From Streptomyces sp. TS71-3 (GTDB taxonomy: Bacteria; Actinomycetota; Actinomycetes; Streptomycetales; Streptomycetaceae): a stretch of 64,000 nt of DNA. This document shows positions 8,833 to 18,200 of this stretch, piece by piece. Position 1 is the first letter of the stretch. The number at the start of each line of letters is the position of its first letter. The notes beneath the pieces were generated by a model. That model was not told the origin of the DNA, ran no database searches, and saw nothing but the letters and a program-made list of their open reading frames with translations. A program made the translations under genes and the position numbers. Location: positions 2,418,001 to 2,482,000 of the forward strand of contig NZ_BNEL01000001.1 of NCBI RefSeq assembly GCF_018327685.1, in the 5' to 3' direction.

Positions 8833-9111
8833 ATGGTTGTCCGGCCGGAAATCACCCAGAGTGATCTGCGCACAAGGTCCACGGAGATCCTGGAAGCCCT
8901 GGAGGGCGGTCAGGCCTTCACCGTCATCCGCGATGGGCACCGTATCGGCGAGCTCATCCCGATTGGTCGCCCTGGTCGCCGTCGCTTCGTTCCCCGCAGC
9001 GAGTTCGTCTCCACGTCCCGCGCCGCCGCCTCTTTCTCCCTGGATGCCTTCCGAGCCGATCAGAACACCGCCGTCGAGCAGGAGCCGCCGGCACGCTTCG
9101 ACGACCTCCTG
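8833..9111 (+). pseudogene. Phd/YefM-type antitoxin remnant lacking a stop and a toxin partner
   Basis: The ATG at 8833 opens a reading frame with a clear Phd/YefM antitoxin N-terminus: RPEITQSDLR, then STEILEALEGGQAFTVIRDG and HRIGELIPIGR, followed by the usual C-terminal region DAFRADQNTAVEQE. Normal relatives end near residue 85-90, just before a VapC-type PIN toxin gene. Here the frame runs on without a stop into unrelated sequence, and no PIN toxin is visible on the plus strand downstream; the next gene is an opposite-strand permease. The end given is approximate. A TACCGT hexamer (8820-8825) seven bases before the ATG fits a leaderless promoter. This is probably a decayed toxin-antitoxin module. 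Regulation of another locus by a surviving DNA-binding domain is possible. Confidence 0.65.
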
Positions 9112-9219
9112 ACCGTCGTCCCCGGCACCCGCCCCAAGGTGCTCCACGACCGTGAGCCGCTGCGCCTGCCGCAGTCACGGCAGTCCCCAAGCGGCCGCCG
9201 AGCGGATGTGCCCGTGGAC

Positions 9220-9271
9220 GTCTCCGGCACGGAAACCCCAAGCGGGTCTCCGGCACGGAAACCCCAAGCGG
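9220..9271. repeat. 26-bp tandem duplication
   Basis: The 26-bp unit beginning GTCTCCGGCACGGAAACCCC occupies 9220-9245 and is repeated exactly at 9246-9271. It lies between the antitoxin remnant and the 3' end of the ABC operon. A related CCCCAAGCGG occurs just upstream, at about 9185-9194. Confidence 0.85.
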
Positions 9272-9336
9272 GGCGGACCGTCACCGATCCACCCCGCCGG
9301 GTCCGCGTGGGGCCGGGAACCGGGCCCGCCGCGGGG

Positions 9337-10329
9337 CTACTTCACCGCACCCGCCATCACGCCGGACACGAACTGCCGCTGGAACGCGAAGAACACCGCC
9401 AGCGGGATGACCATCGAGATGAACGCGCCCGGTGCCAGGACGTCCACGTTGTTGCCGAACTGGCGGACCTGCGTCTGGAGGGCCACCGTGATCGGCTGGC
9501 TGTCCGAGTTGGAGAAGATCAGCGCGACCAGCATGTCGTTCCAGACCCACAGGAACTGGAAGATGCCCAGCGACGCGATCGCCGGGCCGCCGAGCGGCAT
9601 CACGACCCGGAAGAACAGCCGGATCTCACCCGCGCCGTCCAGCCGGGCCGCCTCCAGCAGCTCCTTCGGGATCTCCGCGAAGAAGTTCCGCAGCAGGAAG
9701 ACCGCGAACGGCAGTCCGAAGCCGACATGGAAGAGGATCACGCCGACCAGCGACCCGAAGATGCCGATCGCGCCGAACAGCTTGGCGATCGGCAGCAGCG
9801 CCACCTGCACCGGCACCACCAGCAGGCCGACCACCGCGACGAACCACCAGTCGCGCCCCGGGAAGTCCATCCAGGCGAACGCGTAGCCCGCCAGGGATCC
9901 GATCACCACGACCAGCAGGGTCGCCGGCACGGTGATGAGGAGGGAGTTCACCAGGGAGTCGGTGATGACGGAGTTCTCCAGCAGGTTCCGGTAGCTGTCG
10001 AAGGTGAGCTTCGACGGCGCGCTGAAGACCGTCCACCAGCCGCTCTGCGCCATGTCCACCGGGTTGCGCAGGGAGGACAGCAGCAGCCCGATCGTCGGCA
10101 TCAGCCAGAACAGGCCGACGACGATCAGGAAGACCTGGACCACGCCCCCGCTGAGGCGCTCCGAGACCCGCGCGCCCAGCGACCGTCTCGCCCCCGCCGG
10201 ACCCCTCGCCGGACCGGCCGCACCGGACCTGCCGGTGCCGGCCGCACCCTTCGAGGCGCCCCGCGCGCGCGAGGTGGACACCGGCCCGCCCGCGACCGCG
10301 CCCCCCGCGGCCTCACTCGACGTGCTCAC
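9337..10329 (-). CDS. Carbohydrate ABC transporter permease (MalG-like, CUT1)
   Basis: A 330-residue membrane protein starting at GTG 10329, which overlaps the upstream permease stop by four bases (GTGA). After a Ser/Ala/Gly-rich cytoplasmic N-terminus (residues 1-60), the first membrane segment is VFLIVVGLFWLMPTIG. Further segments follow, with the permease EAA loop EAARLDGAGEIRLFFRVVMP and the terminal ISMVIPLAVFFAFQRQFVSG typical of MalG-type subunits. It forms the translocation pore with the gene at 10326-11699 and receives sugar from the lipoprotein at 11706. No ATPase gene is nearby; in Streptomyces CUT1 systems often share MsiK. The substrate is unknown. Confidence 0.92.
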   Translation of the reverse strand: MSTSSEAAGGAVAGGPVSTSRARGASKGAAGTGRSGAAGPARGPAGARRSLGARVSERLSGGVVQVFLIVVGLFWLMPTIGLLLSSLRNPVDMAQSGWWTVFSAPSKLTFDSYRNLLENSVITDSLVNSLLITVPATLLVVVIGSLAGYAFAWMDFPGRDWWFVAVVGLLVVPVQVALLPIAKLFGAIGIFGSLVGVILFHVGFGLPFAVFLLRNFFAEIPKELLEAARLDGAGEIRLFFRVVMPLGGPAIASLGIFQFLWVWNDMLVALIFSNSDSQPITVALQTQVRQFGNNVDVLAPGAFISMVIPLAVFFAFQRQFVSGVMAGAVK

Positions 10330-11699
10330 CGCCGCACCTCCCGCCTGAGCCTGCGAATGTTGAACAGCATCACCGGCACCACCAGCAACAGCAGGAGGAT
10401 CGCGATGGCGCTGGCGACGCCCGGACGGTCGTCCGCGAAGGCCGAGCGGTAGAGCTGGAGGGCGAGCACGTTCGCGTCGTCCTGGGACGAGCCGGGCGCG
10501 ATGATGAAGACCAGGTCGAAGATCTTCAGGACGTTGATCATCAACGTGACCAGCACCACCGCGAGCACCGGCGCCAGCAGCGGCACCGTCACCCGCCGGA
10601 AGACCTGCCACTCGTTCGCGCCGTCGACCCGCGCGGCCTCCAGCAGCTCCCTGGGCATCCCGGCGAGGCCCGCCGCGATCAGCACCATCGCGAAACCGGC
10701 CCACATCCACACGTACGACCCGATGATCGCGGGCGTCGCGAGCGCCGGGCCGAGCCATTCGAGGCCGTTGTACGGCTCGCGGAAGTTCGACGCGGGCAGC
10801 CTGAGTCGCGCCCCGTCCGCCTTCGCCGACAGTGTGAACGTCCCGTCGTCCGCCGCCTTCACGGACTCCACGACCTTGCCGCCCTTGACCGCCTCGATCG
10901 TCATCCCGGGGTAGCCCAGCTCGGCCGCGTCCACGCCGCCCCGCGTGCCCACGCCCTTGCCGCGGGTGAAGTCCTGCCAGGTCGTCCCGGTGATCTTGCC
11001 GGGTGCCGCCGGGGCCGCCTTGGCGTGCGCCGCGTCGCCGGGCATGCTCTCGGGAGCCACGCCGACCAGCGGCAGCGCCACCCGCTGCCCGGTGTGCACC
11101 GGGTCCTTGCTGATGAACGCGCCGCCGCCCGCGGGCCGCAGCGGCGACTGCTGCCCCGGGTGCGCCTTCGGGAACGCCGACGACTTGGCGAACGTGTCGT
11201 GCACGCCCACCCACACCGCGTTGGCGGCACCCAGCTCCGGGTCCTGCTCGTACACCAGCCGGAAGATGATCCCCGCGGCCAGCATCGAGATCGCCATGGG
11301 CATGAAGACGATCAGCTTGAACGCCGTGCCCCAGCGCACCCGTTCCGTCAGCACCGCGAAGACCAGCCCGAGCGCGGTCGCCACCAGGGGCGCCACCGCC
11401 ACCCAGATCGCGGTGTTCTTGATCGCGGTGAGGATGCCGTCGTCGGTGAACAGCTCCTTGTAGTTGTCGAACCACACGAACGACGTCCCCGACTGGCCCA
11501 GGAAACTGCGGACCAGCGAGTATCCGATCGGGTAGACCACGAGCGCGCCCAGCAGCACCAGCGCCGGCAGCAGGAAGAGCACCGCCACCGACAGCCGGGT
11601 GCCCCCGACACGCCCTCGTCTCCTGTCCGTCCTGTCCGTTGTCTTGTTCGCGGGAGGCGCCGCGCCCTTGTCGGCGCCTCCCACGGCAGCCGTCTTCAT
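10326..11699 (-). CDS. Carbohydrate ABC transporter permease (MalF-like) with large extracytoplasmic insertion
   Basis: A 457-residue permease from the ATG at 11699. Membrane segments include VAVLFLLPALVLLGALVV near 38-55, then segments near 95-120 and 128-148, and several after residue 320. The EAA loop is EAARVDGANEWQVFRRVTVP. Between the third segment and the next (about residues 150-320) lies a long polar stretch with a beta-rich part, TIEAVKGGKVVESVKAADDG and TFTLSAKADG, that looks like a small immunoglobulin- or transthyretin-like domain. Ordinary CUT1 permeases of this type are about 300 residues. E. coli MalF has an analogous large P2 loop that contacts the binding protein, so a similar docking role is inferred. 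It is translationally coupled to the second permease and follows the binding-protein gene by 6 bp. Confidence 0.9.
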   Translation of the reverse strand: MKTAAVGGADKGAAPPANKTTDRTDRRRGRVGGTRLSVAVLFLLPALVLLGALVVYPIGYSLVRSFLGQSGTSFVWFDNYKELFTDDGILTAIKNTAIWVAVAPLVATALGLVFAVLTERVRWGTAFKLIVFMPMAISMLAAGIIFRLVYEQDPELGAANAVWVGVHDTFAKSSAFPKAHPGQQSPLRPAGGGAFISKDPVHTGQRVALPLVGVAPESMPGDAAHAKAAPAAPGKITGTTWQDFTRGKGVGTRGGVDAAELGYPGMTIEAVKGGKVVESVKAADDGTFTLSAKADGARLRLPASNFREPYNGLEWLGPALATPAIIGSYVWMWAGFAMVLIAAGLAGMPRELLEAARVDGANEWQVFRRVTVPLLAPVLAVVLVTLMINVLKIFDLVFIIAPGSSQDDANVLALQLYRSAFADDRPGVASAIAILLLLLVVPVMLFNIRRLRREVRR

Positions 11700-11705
11700 G
11701 ACCCG

Positions 11706-13118
11706 TCAGTCCCCGAATGCCTTGGCGGCGTCGGCCTCCAGCTTGGCCTGCGTGCCCGCGACGTCCTTCGGGTTCTTCAGGAAGTCCTGGAGGTCCTTCC
11801 ACTCGCCCTTGCCGGGCGTGCCGCCGAACGACTGGGGCGCCTGGTCGGACATGTCGTAGCGGAAGTCGTCACCGGCGTCGATCAGCGCCTTCGCCATCGA
11901 GCGCTGCTCCTCGTTCGGGTACGCCGCCAGGTCCACGCTCTTGTCCGGCGAGAGGAAGCCGCCCGCCTGGGCCCAGATGGTCGCCGCGTCCGGCGAGGCG
12001 AGGAACGTCGCGAGCGCCTGGGCGCCCTTGGAGTCCTTCAGCACCACGGCCGCGTCACCGCCGCTGACCACGGGGGCCTGCCGGCCGACCGCGGGGAACG
12101 GGAAGATCTTCGCGTCCGTGCCGATCTTCGCCTTGGCCTCCTGGACGTTGGCGCCGGCGAAGTCCGCCTCGAAGACCATGCCCGCCTTCGGCTGGTCGCC
12201 GCCCTGGAAGGTCTGCTCGACCGACTTCGGGAACTCCGTCTGCAACGCGCCGTTGGCACCGCCCGCGATGTAGTCCTGCTTGCTCCACATCTGCGCGAGC
12301 GTGGTCAGGGCCTGCTTGACGGACGGGTCCGTCCACTTGATCTTGTGCTGCGCGAGCTGGTCGTACTTCTCGGGGCCGGCCTGCGAGAGGTAGATGTTCT
12401 CGAACCAGTCGGTGAGCACCCAGCCGTCCGCGGCGCCGATCGACATCGGCGTGACGCCCGAGTCGTAGATGGTCTGCGCGGTGGCCAGCAGGTCCTTCCA
12501 GGTCTTCGGCTCCTTGGCGCCGGCGTTCTCGAAGACCTTGGTGTTGTACCAGACGAGGGACTTGTTGGCGGCCTTGAAGTACACGCCGTACTGCTTGCCC
12601 CCGACCTTGCCGATGTCCTGCCAGCCGGGCGAGTAGTTCTTCTTGAGCTCGGCCACGGCCTCGGGACCGAGCGGCTTCGCCCACTTCTTCTCCACGGCCT
12701 GCTGGATCGCGCCGACCTGCGGCAGCATCGCCACGTCCGGCGGCGAACCACCCGCGATCTTCGATCCGAGGAAGTTGATGATGGGGTCCTGGGCCGGCAC
12801 GTACTTCACGGTGGCGCCGGTGCGCTTCTCGAACTCGGAGAGCACCTTCTTGAAGTTCGCGGCCTCCACCCCCGACCACACGGCCGAGACCTCCAGGCTC
12901 GTGCCGTTCAGCTTGGGCAGCTTGACGGTGTTCGCCGTCTTGGCGGCGCCACCACCGCCGTCGTCCTTGCCGGAGTCCCCACCCCCGTCGCCGCCCCCGC
13001 AGGCGCCAAGGGTGAGCACGAGCGCCCCCACGACCACGGCGGCCGCCCCCCGGGCGCCTCTACCGCCTCTGGACACCCGCTCGGCCACGTTGCCCGACTG
13101 ACGAAGAGTCCTGCGCAT
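11706..13118 (-). CDS. Sugar ABC transporter substrate-binding lipoprotein
   Basis: An extracytoplasmic solute-binding protein of about 470 residues. The N-terminus has Arg residues, a hydrophobic stretch GAAAVVVGALVLTLG and the lipobox LGAC, then a Gly/Asp/Ser-rich spacer, as in Streptomyces lipoproteins. The body fits the CUT1 binding-protein family: SAVWSGVEAANFKKVLSEFE, PDVAMLPQVG, YGVYFKAANKSLVWYN and PKTWKDLLA. It delivers an unidentified carbohydrate to the two permeases that follow in the operon. The ATG at 13118 is preferred; an ATG at 13136 is in frame and would add six residues. No regulator gene adjoins the operon, so its control is not visible. Confidence 0.9.
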   Translation of the reverse strand: MRRTLRQSGNVAERVSRGGRGARGAAAVVVGALVLTLGACGGGDGGGDSGKDDGGGGAAKTANTVKLPKLNGTSLEVSAVWSGVEAANFKKVLSEFEKRTGATVKYVPAQDPIINFLGSKIAGGSPPDVAMLPQVGAIQQAVEKKWAKPLGPEAVAELKKNYSPGWQDIGKVGGKQYGVYFKAANKSLVWYNTKVFENAGAKEPKTWKDLLATAQTIYDSGVTPMSIGAADGWVLTDWFENIYLSQAGPEKYDQLAQHKIKWTDPSVKQALTTLAQMWSKQDYIAGGANGALQTEFPKSVEQTFQGGDQPKAGMVFEADFAGANVQEAKAKIGTDAKIFPFPAVGRQAPVVSGGDAAVVLKDSKGAQALATFLASPDAATIWAQAGGFLSPDKSVDLAAYPNEEQRSMAKALIDAGDDFRYDMSDQAPQSFGGTPGKGEWKDLQDFLKNPKDVAGTQAKLEADAAKAFGD

Positions 13119-13701
13119 CACGTCCCCGTTCTTCATGGTGCACGTCGCATCGCACGCTGGCACGATGCGCTGTTCGCTGTTCCGTGCGCACTGGTCTACT
13201 GCCGTGCGACAGACAGCGGCAAGGGCGCCAACGTGCCCGACTCACTGATCGTGACGGGGTCGTGATCTCTGGTGAGCCGGGGTTTTCCCGTAGGCCGTCG
13301 GGTTCCCGGCACCCCACCGGGCGTCCCTGCGGGGCCCGCGATCCACGGATCGCACGCGCCGACGGCCTGTCCGGGAGACGGGTCCCGTCCGCGGGGACGC
13401 ACTCCGACAGAGGCAGGGTCGTTGTACGTCTCGCCCAGCAGGCGGGCGTGGTCGGGCGTGGAGCCATCGCGGGGAAGGATCGTGCCCCGCAGGCCGAGCC
13501 GCATGTGGGGTTCGGAGTGCCCGGCGATGAGGTTGTTGTGGAGCGGCCGGCGACGGGAACCCTGTGGAATCCCGGTCGCCCGTGGGCCTCGGTGCGTACC
13601 GCGTCACGTGCGCCTCGCGAGTCGTTGAGCTGGGGAAACGCCACTATGCGACCGCCAAGACACCTCCACGCGCCCCCGGCCCGGCGCGGACCGTCGAATA
13701 C
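13119..13701. other. Region upstream of the ABC operon without a recognised gene
   Basis: About 580 bases between the binding-protein start and the small zinc-finger gene. Several overlapping open frames exist on both strands, but none has a recognisable protein or a convincing ribosome site. The promoter of the ABC operon should lie at its left end; no clear operator palindrome was found. Confidence 0.5.
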
Positions 13702-13917
13702 ATGGCACACGGCGAACGTGCATGCGACGCAGACTGCGGACGAACCGAAACTCTTGACGATCTCCACGAAGCCGGCCCTGACGTGTGGCTGTGCGACGAC
13801 TGCTGGAACGACCACCAGTACAACCACCTCATTCCGGAACGGCGGCCACGAGCCGACGACCGAGCCACGCCGCCCGTCGGAGAGCCGGGCGAAGCCGGGC
13901 GCAGCGACGCGGCATGA
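13702..13917 (+). CDS. Small Cys-rich (zinc-finger-like) hypothetical protein
   Basis: Not recognised as a named family. From the ATG at 13702 it encodes 71 residues beginning MAHGERACDADCGRTETLDD and carrying VWLCDDCWNDHQYNH. The CxxxC and CxxC pairs about 21 residues apart suggest a small treble-clef or rubredoxin-like zinc site. The tail, PPVGEPGEAGRSDAA, resembles the tail of the next gene (PPPGDPGEAARGDAS). The frame is open upstream to a GTG at 13564, giving 117 residues; the shorter form is chosen because the Cys-rich part begins there, but no strong ribosome site decides it. Base composition is slightly less GC-rich than in the core genes, consistent with accessory DNA. Confidence 0.55.
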   Translation: MAHGERACDADCGRTETLDDLHEAGPDVWLCDDCWNDHQYNHLIPERRPRADDRATPPVGEPGEAGRSDAA

Positions 13918-14041
13918 CAGCGCCTGCGATGTGCGCACCACCTGTTCACCAGCGCTGAAGAGGGCCGAAACACGCCGCGTGATCTGACGGTCACAGGGGG
14001 AGTTATCCCCCGGTCACAGAACGGTGACGACGGGAGGGTGA

Positions 14042-14890
14042 ATGGGGCGCAGGGACTACACCCAGATGCTCAATACGATTCAGCAGGCCATCAAGACGCT
14101 CGGAGGGACTGTTGAGACGCTGGGGGTGGACCTCAAGCGGGAGGTCTCCGAGCTCCGGCAGGACACCGAACGGCAACGGCGCGAGCTCTCTGCCGCGTCC
14201 ACTACTGCATTCAGCGACCTGCAATCCGAAAACCGTGAGCTCCGAGAAGCGCTGCGCGCGGCGCAGAACGACATCGCAGCCGCCCGCCGCGAAGTACAGG
14301 CCATCCGCGCCGAGACCGAAGCAGCGCGCAGGGAAGCCGCCGAAGCACGCGTCGCAGAACAGGCCGCCGCGAGCGACGGCGAATCCGGCGGCACGCCACC
14401 CTCACCGCCGGCACCCACAGGTGAGGACAGCAACCATGGCGGCCACGACCTCGAGGAACTGCTCAACCTCGCAGCCGGAATCGCCTACGCCGAACTCATC
14501 TGCCACCGGGACACGTGGGCCTTCATCGTGGAACGGGCCATCGACGGCGAACACTTCCGGCTCCCGGCCGACATCGAAGAACACAGCGACGGCACCATGG
14601 AAGTGGACATCTCCGGCCGCACCGTCATCGCCATCATCGACGCCCTATGGAGCGTTCAGCGGCAGGCCGGGATCTCCCGCCCCACCCGCAACCTTGCGGG
14701 CCAGACCTACACGCGCATCGGAGACGCCCTGAAACGCGTTCACGCAGAACACGGCCGCGACGCCGGGGCCGTCCCTCGCATCGTCATCGACGACCGGCAC
14801 CCGAAAACCCCCGATGAAGGCCAACCCGACGACAAGGCAGCCCCGCCGCCCGGCGACCCCGGTGAAGCCGCCCGCGGCGACGCGTCCTGA
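14042..14890 (+). CDS. Coiled-coil hypothetical protein
   Basis: A 282-residue protein from an ATG preceded by GGGAGGGTGA, a strong ribosome site. Residues about 15-112 are rich in Glu, Arg, Gln and Ala with heptad character (LKREVSELRQDTERQRREL, then SENRELREALRAAQNDIAA), predicting a long coiled coil. A Pro/Ser/Gly linker (about 113-135) leads to a globular alpha/beta part with LEELLNLAAGIAYAELICHR and DTWAFIVERAIDGEHFRLPA. The C-terminal tail resembles that of the zinc-finger gene 125 bp upstream. No enzymatic motif or membrane segment was seen. A scaffold or regulatory role is possible but not shown. Confidence 0.75.
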   Translation: MGRRDYTQMLNTIQQAIKTLGGTVETLGVDLKREVSELRQDTERQRRELSAASTTAFSDLQSENRELREALRAAQNDIAAARREVQAIRAETEAARREAAEARVAEQAAASDGESGGTPPSPPAPTGEDSNHGGHDLEELLNLAAGIAYAELICHRDTWAFIVERAIDGEHFRLPADIEEHSDGTMEVDISGRTVIAIIDALWSVQRQAGISRPTRNLAGQTYTRIGDALKRVHAEHGRDAGAVPRIVIDDRHPKTPDEGQPDDKAAPPPGDPGEAARGDAS

Positions 14891-14894
14891 CAAT

Positions 14895-14920
14895 GCCCCC
14901 GCACCCCAAGGTGCGGGGGC
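14895..14920 (+). terminator. Terminator after the coiled-coil gene
   Basis: A perfect 11-bp stem, GCCCCCGCACC (14895-14905) with GGTGCGGGGGC (14910-14920), and a CCAA loop. It starts 5 bp after the stop codon. Confidence 0.85.
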
Positions 14921-15237
14921 TCACCGCGCTGGGCGAGAAAGCCGCAGGGCCGTGTCGTGGAGGGTGTGTTCTTGTTGGGGGCCGGCTCCGAGCTGGGGTC
15001 GTGCCTGTCAGGGGCGCGGGGAACTGTGCGAACAGTCCCACGGGCGGATGGTCGGGATGCGACGGAGGCGCCCGGTTGTGGGCGTTGGCGACCCGCGGGG
15101 TCGTGCCTGTCAGGGGCGCGGGGAACTGCGCGAACACCCCCGCCGGCAGGTGGTCGTGATACGGCAGAAGCACCCCATCGCGGCGGGAGCGACCCGCAGG
15201 GTCGCGTCGTGGCTGGCCGTCGCAACCGAGCCGAGCG
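14921..15237. repeat. 102-bp imperfect tandem repeat of a dispersed Streptomyces intergenic element
   Basis: Two units begin with GGGTCGTGCCTGTCAGGGGC at 14996 and 15098, a period of 102 bp. Each contains GGGGCGCGGGGAACTG followed by YGCGAACA (15011 and 15113). The same core occurs at 50634 and 58395, so this is one copy of a dispersed intergenic family. No gene was seen. Confidence 0.7.
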
Positions 15238-18200
15238 TCAGACCCCACCCCGCCCATCGGCCCGTGCAGCCCGCTCAAGGGCACTCGCCAGCAACGCCAG
15301 ATCCGTAGGCCCGTTCCCCAGTTCCCGAACGCTGCGGCGGGCCGGCGGATCGCCCATCCGCTCCCACTCCAGGGGCACCACGGTCGGCCGCAGCGTCCCC
15401 GTGCGGGGGATGCGGCCCGTGACCCGGCCGCCCTGGAACGCGGTGTTCCGACCGGCCGGGCCGCGCAGCACGCCGCGGCCCGGTACGGGGTCGTCCGCGC
15501 CGCCGGAGGCCGGCTGCAACGCCACCCTGAGCGTCGCAGCCCGCCCCGGCTCCGACTCGGCCATCCGGCCGCCGGGCAGCCCGGCCGCGACCAGGTGCAC
15601 GCCGAGCCGCGCCCCCTCGCGGACCACGGCGTCCAGTGCTCGGACCACCGAACCCGCCGCGGGCCGGCCCGGCGAACCGAGTGGCGGTGCCAGTAGTGCG
15701 TCCAGGTCGTCGACGAGGACGACCAGCCTGGGCAGCTCGGAGCCCGGCAACGGCAGCACTCCCGGACCCGGTGCCGGCCCGGGCCGCACCGCACCCGTGC
15801 GCAGGTGCAGCGTCGCGCTCGGCGCCTCCACCTCCACGGCACGCCCTTCCGCCCCCGGGCCCTGCTCACCGCCGGCCACGGCGGCGTCCTCGCGGAGGAC
15901 CCGCGCCGCCGCCACACCGTGCTGCGCCAACCGGCCCGAGGAGCCGGCCTCCTGCGCCCGAGCCGAGGACGCGCCTTCCTCGGAGACCCGTGCGCCGGCA
16001 CTCTCCCGGGCGCCCCGGGCGGGCACGCGCCCCGGGGCCAGGCCCCGGGAGTGCCACTCCGCGAAGTCCAGCCGCCCCAGCAGCTCGGCGCGGCGCTTCA
16101 GCTCCGCGGTCAGCGACTGGGCGAACTCCCGCATCCGCACGGGGTCGTGGACCGCGAGATGCGAGACGGCGTGCGGGAGGTCCAGGCATATCCGCAAACC
16201 CTCACCGGCGCCGGGGCGCGGGCCGCGCAGCGGGCCCGAACCGGGTCCGGCACCGGCGGCGCACAGGTCGTCGCAGCCGTCGATGAGGACGAGGCCCAGC
16301 CGGTCGGGCCGCTCCGCCGCGGCCAGCGAGGCGGCGACCGCACGCAGTAGCTCCGTCCTGCCGCTGCCCGCCGGCCCCTCGACCAGCAGATGGGGGCCCT
16401 CGGCCACCAGGTCCACGGCCAGCGGGCCGCGCGGTCCAGCACCGAGTACGGCGGTGGCACGGCCGCCGGCCGCCTGCCGGTCCTCGGCCGCCGCCGCCCA
16501 CCGTGCCAGCAGCGAGGCGGGGGTGGCGCGGGCCAGCCCCAGTTCGTCCAGGAGCCGGGCCGCCTGTGGGAGCGGCGCCGACGCGCGCGCCTGCGTACCG
16601 CCTGGCCCGCCCTCCGGGCGCAGCGGTGCGAGCGCCCTCGCGAACCGCTCGGCCCAGGGGCCCGACACCGCGTCCAGCGCGGCCACGACCCCGCGCCCCG
16701 CGAGCCTGCCCCGCACCGCGCGCAGCAGCCGCAGTTCCGTGGCCACGTCACCGCTGAGCAGCGCCACCGCCCCGCACGAGCGGAACGCGGGCGCCGCCTC
16801 GCAGGCCGCCTCGTACGCCGCGGCGACCGGGGTCGCGGCGGACACGGCACCCGTCTCGGCCAGGCAGAGCACGTGGACACCGGCGCCGGCTCCGGCCTCC
16901 ACCATCCGGATCACGGCCTCCCGCACCTCGGGGGTGCCGGGGTCGCCGTCCACCACGACGACGGTGTACGGGCCGGACGCGTGCTCAGGCGCGGGCTGGG
17001 GGGCGGACGCTGAAGCCGTGTGAGGGTGTGCCGCGTACTGCGCCCCGGGCGCCGGTACGGCGTCGTCCATGCCGCGGGCGGCGGGGACATGGGCCACCGG
17101 CGCCGGGCCGGGACGGACCGCGGCCGGGTGGGCGCCACCGTGCCCGAGGCCGCCGGGACCGCCGGTCAGGTCGCCGTGGAGGTCTCCGTGGCCGCCGGTC
17201 AGGTCCCCCGGGCCGGGCCCGCCGGGTCCCGCGCCGAAGCCGTGGCCGCCGGTGCCGCCGGGCTGCCGCGCGCCCGCGGCGGATGCCGCACTCACCGGGG
17301 AGCCGGCGGCCTCCGGAAAGCCGGGGCCCGTGCCGTCCGCGGCGGGCGGGGCGAGGTGGTCCTCGTGTTCCGCCAGACGGCGCAGGAGTTCGTCCGCGCG
17401 CGCGGCGGCCTGGTCGCGGTCGTAGGCGACCAGCAGGCGGCATTCCTGGCCGCGGCCCGGGCGCAGGTGGGGCAGCCAGCCGAGCCACGCCCACTCCGCG
17501 ATCCGCTCCTCGGTCGAGCGCCTGCGGTCCGTGCTGATGAGGACGATCTCCAGGGTGTCCGGGGAGTGCATCCCGGCGAGCTGCGCGAGCACCGACCTGA
17601 CCAGCCCCGACAGCCGCCGGCGCGGCCCGGCGAGGCCCAGCGAGCCGACCTCGCGCAGCCCTGTGGTGACGGGCACCGCGGGCAGCACGCCGCCGCCCCG
17701 CGCGGGCCGGTCGGCGGTGCCGAGGCGCACCGTGAGCGCGTCGGGGTGCCGGGGCCCGCGCTCCCAGAGCCGCGCTCCCGGGCCCAGGGCCGTGAGCAGC
17801 AGCGCCGCCGGGTCGGGCCAGGTCTCGTCAGCCCCCTGGACGGCGGGGGCGTGGGCGTCCGCGTCCGCGCCGCCTGCCGGTGCCGCCGTGCCCGGCGCTC
17901 CCGCGGGCAGTCCGCCGTAGGTGCCGTAGCCGTGCCGGAGCCCCGACCCGGACGTCTCCGCTCCCGCGGCCCCCTGCTCCCCGTACGCCTCGCCCGTCCT
18001 GCCGCCCGCGAGCCGCCGGGCCCAGGCGGAGAGGCCACCGCGCCTGCGGGTGCCGCCCGCGCCCTGATCTGCCGCTTCCGTGTCGTACGCCGGGCCCGGC
18101 CCCCGGCCGGGTGCGCCGGGGCCTTCGCCGGTGGCGCCGGGGTCGTGCGGTCCCCCGGGCGCTCCTGCTTCCTCGTAGGCGCCGCCGGTGCCTTCTCCGG

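Noticed and set aside
9085..9336. VapC-like toxin remnant after the antitoxin
   Set aside because: No PIN-domain motif (LDTS or similar) was found in any plus-strand frame.
13196..13504. Possible minus-strand 102-residue gene
   Set aside because: No recognisable family, no ribosome site and several competing frames.
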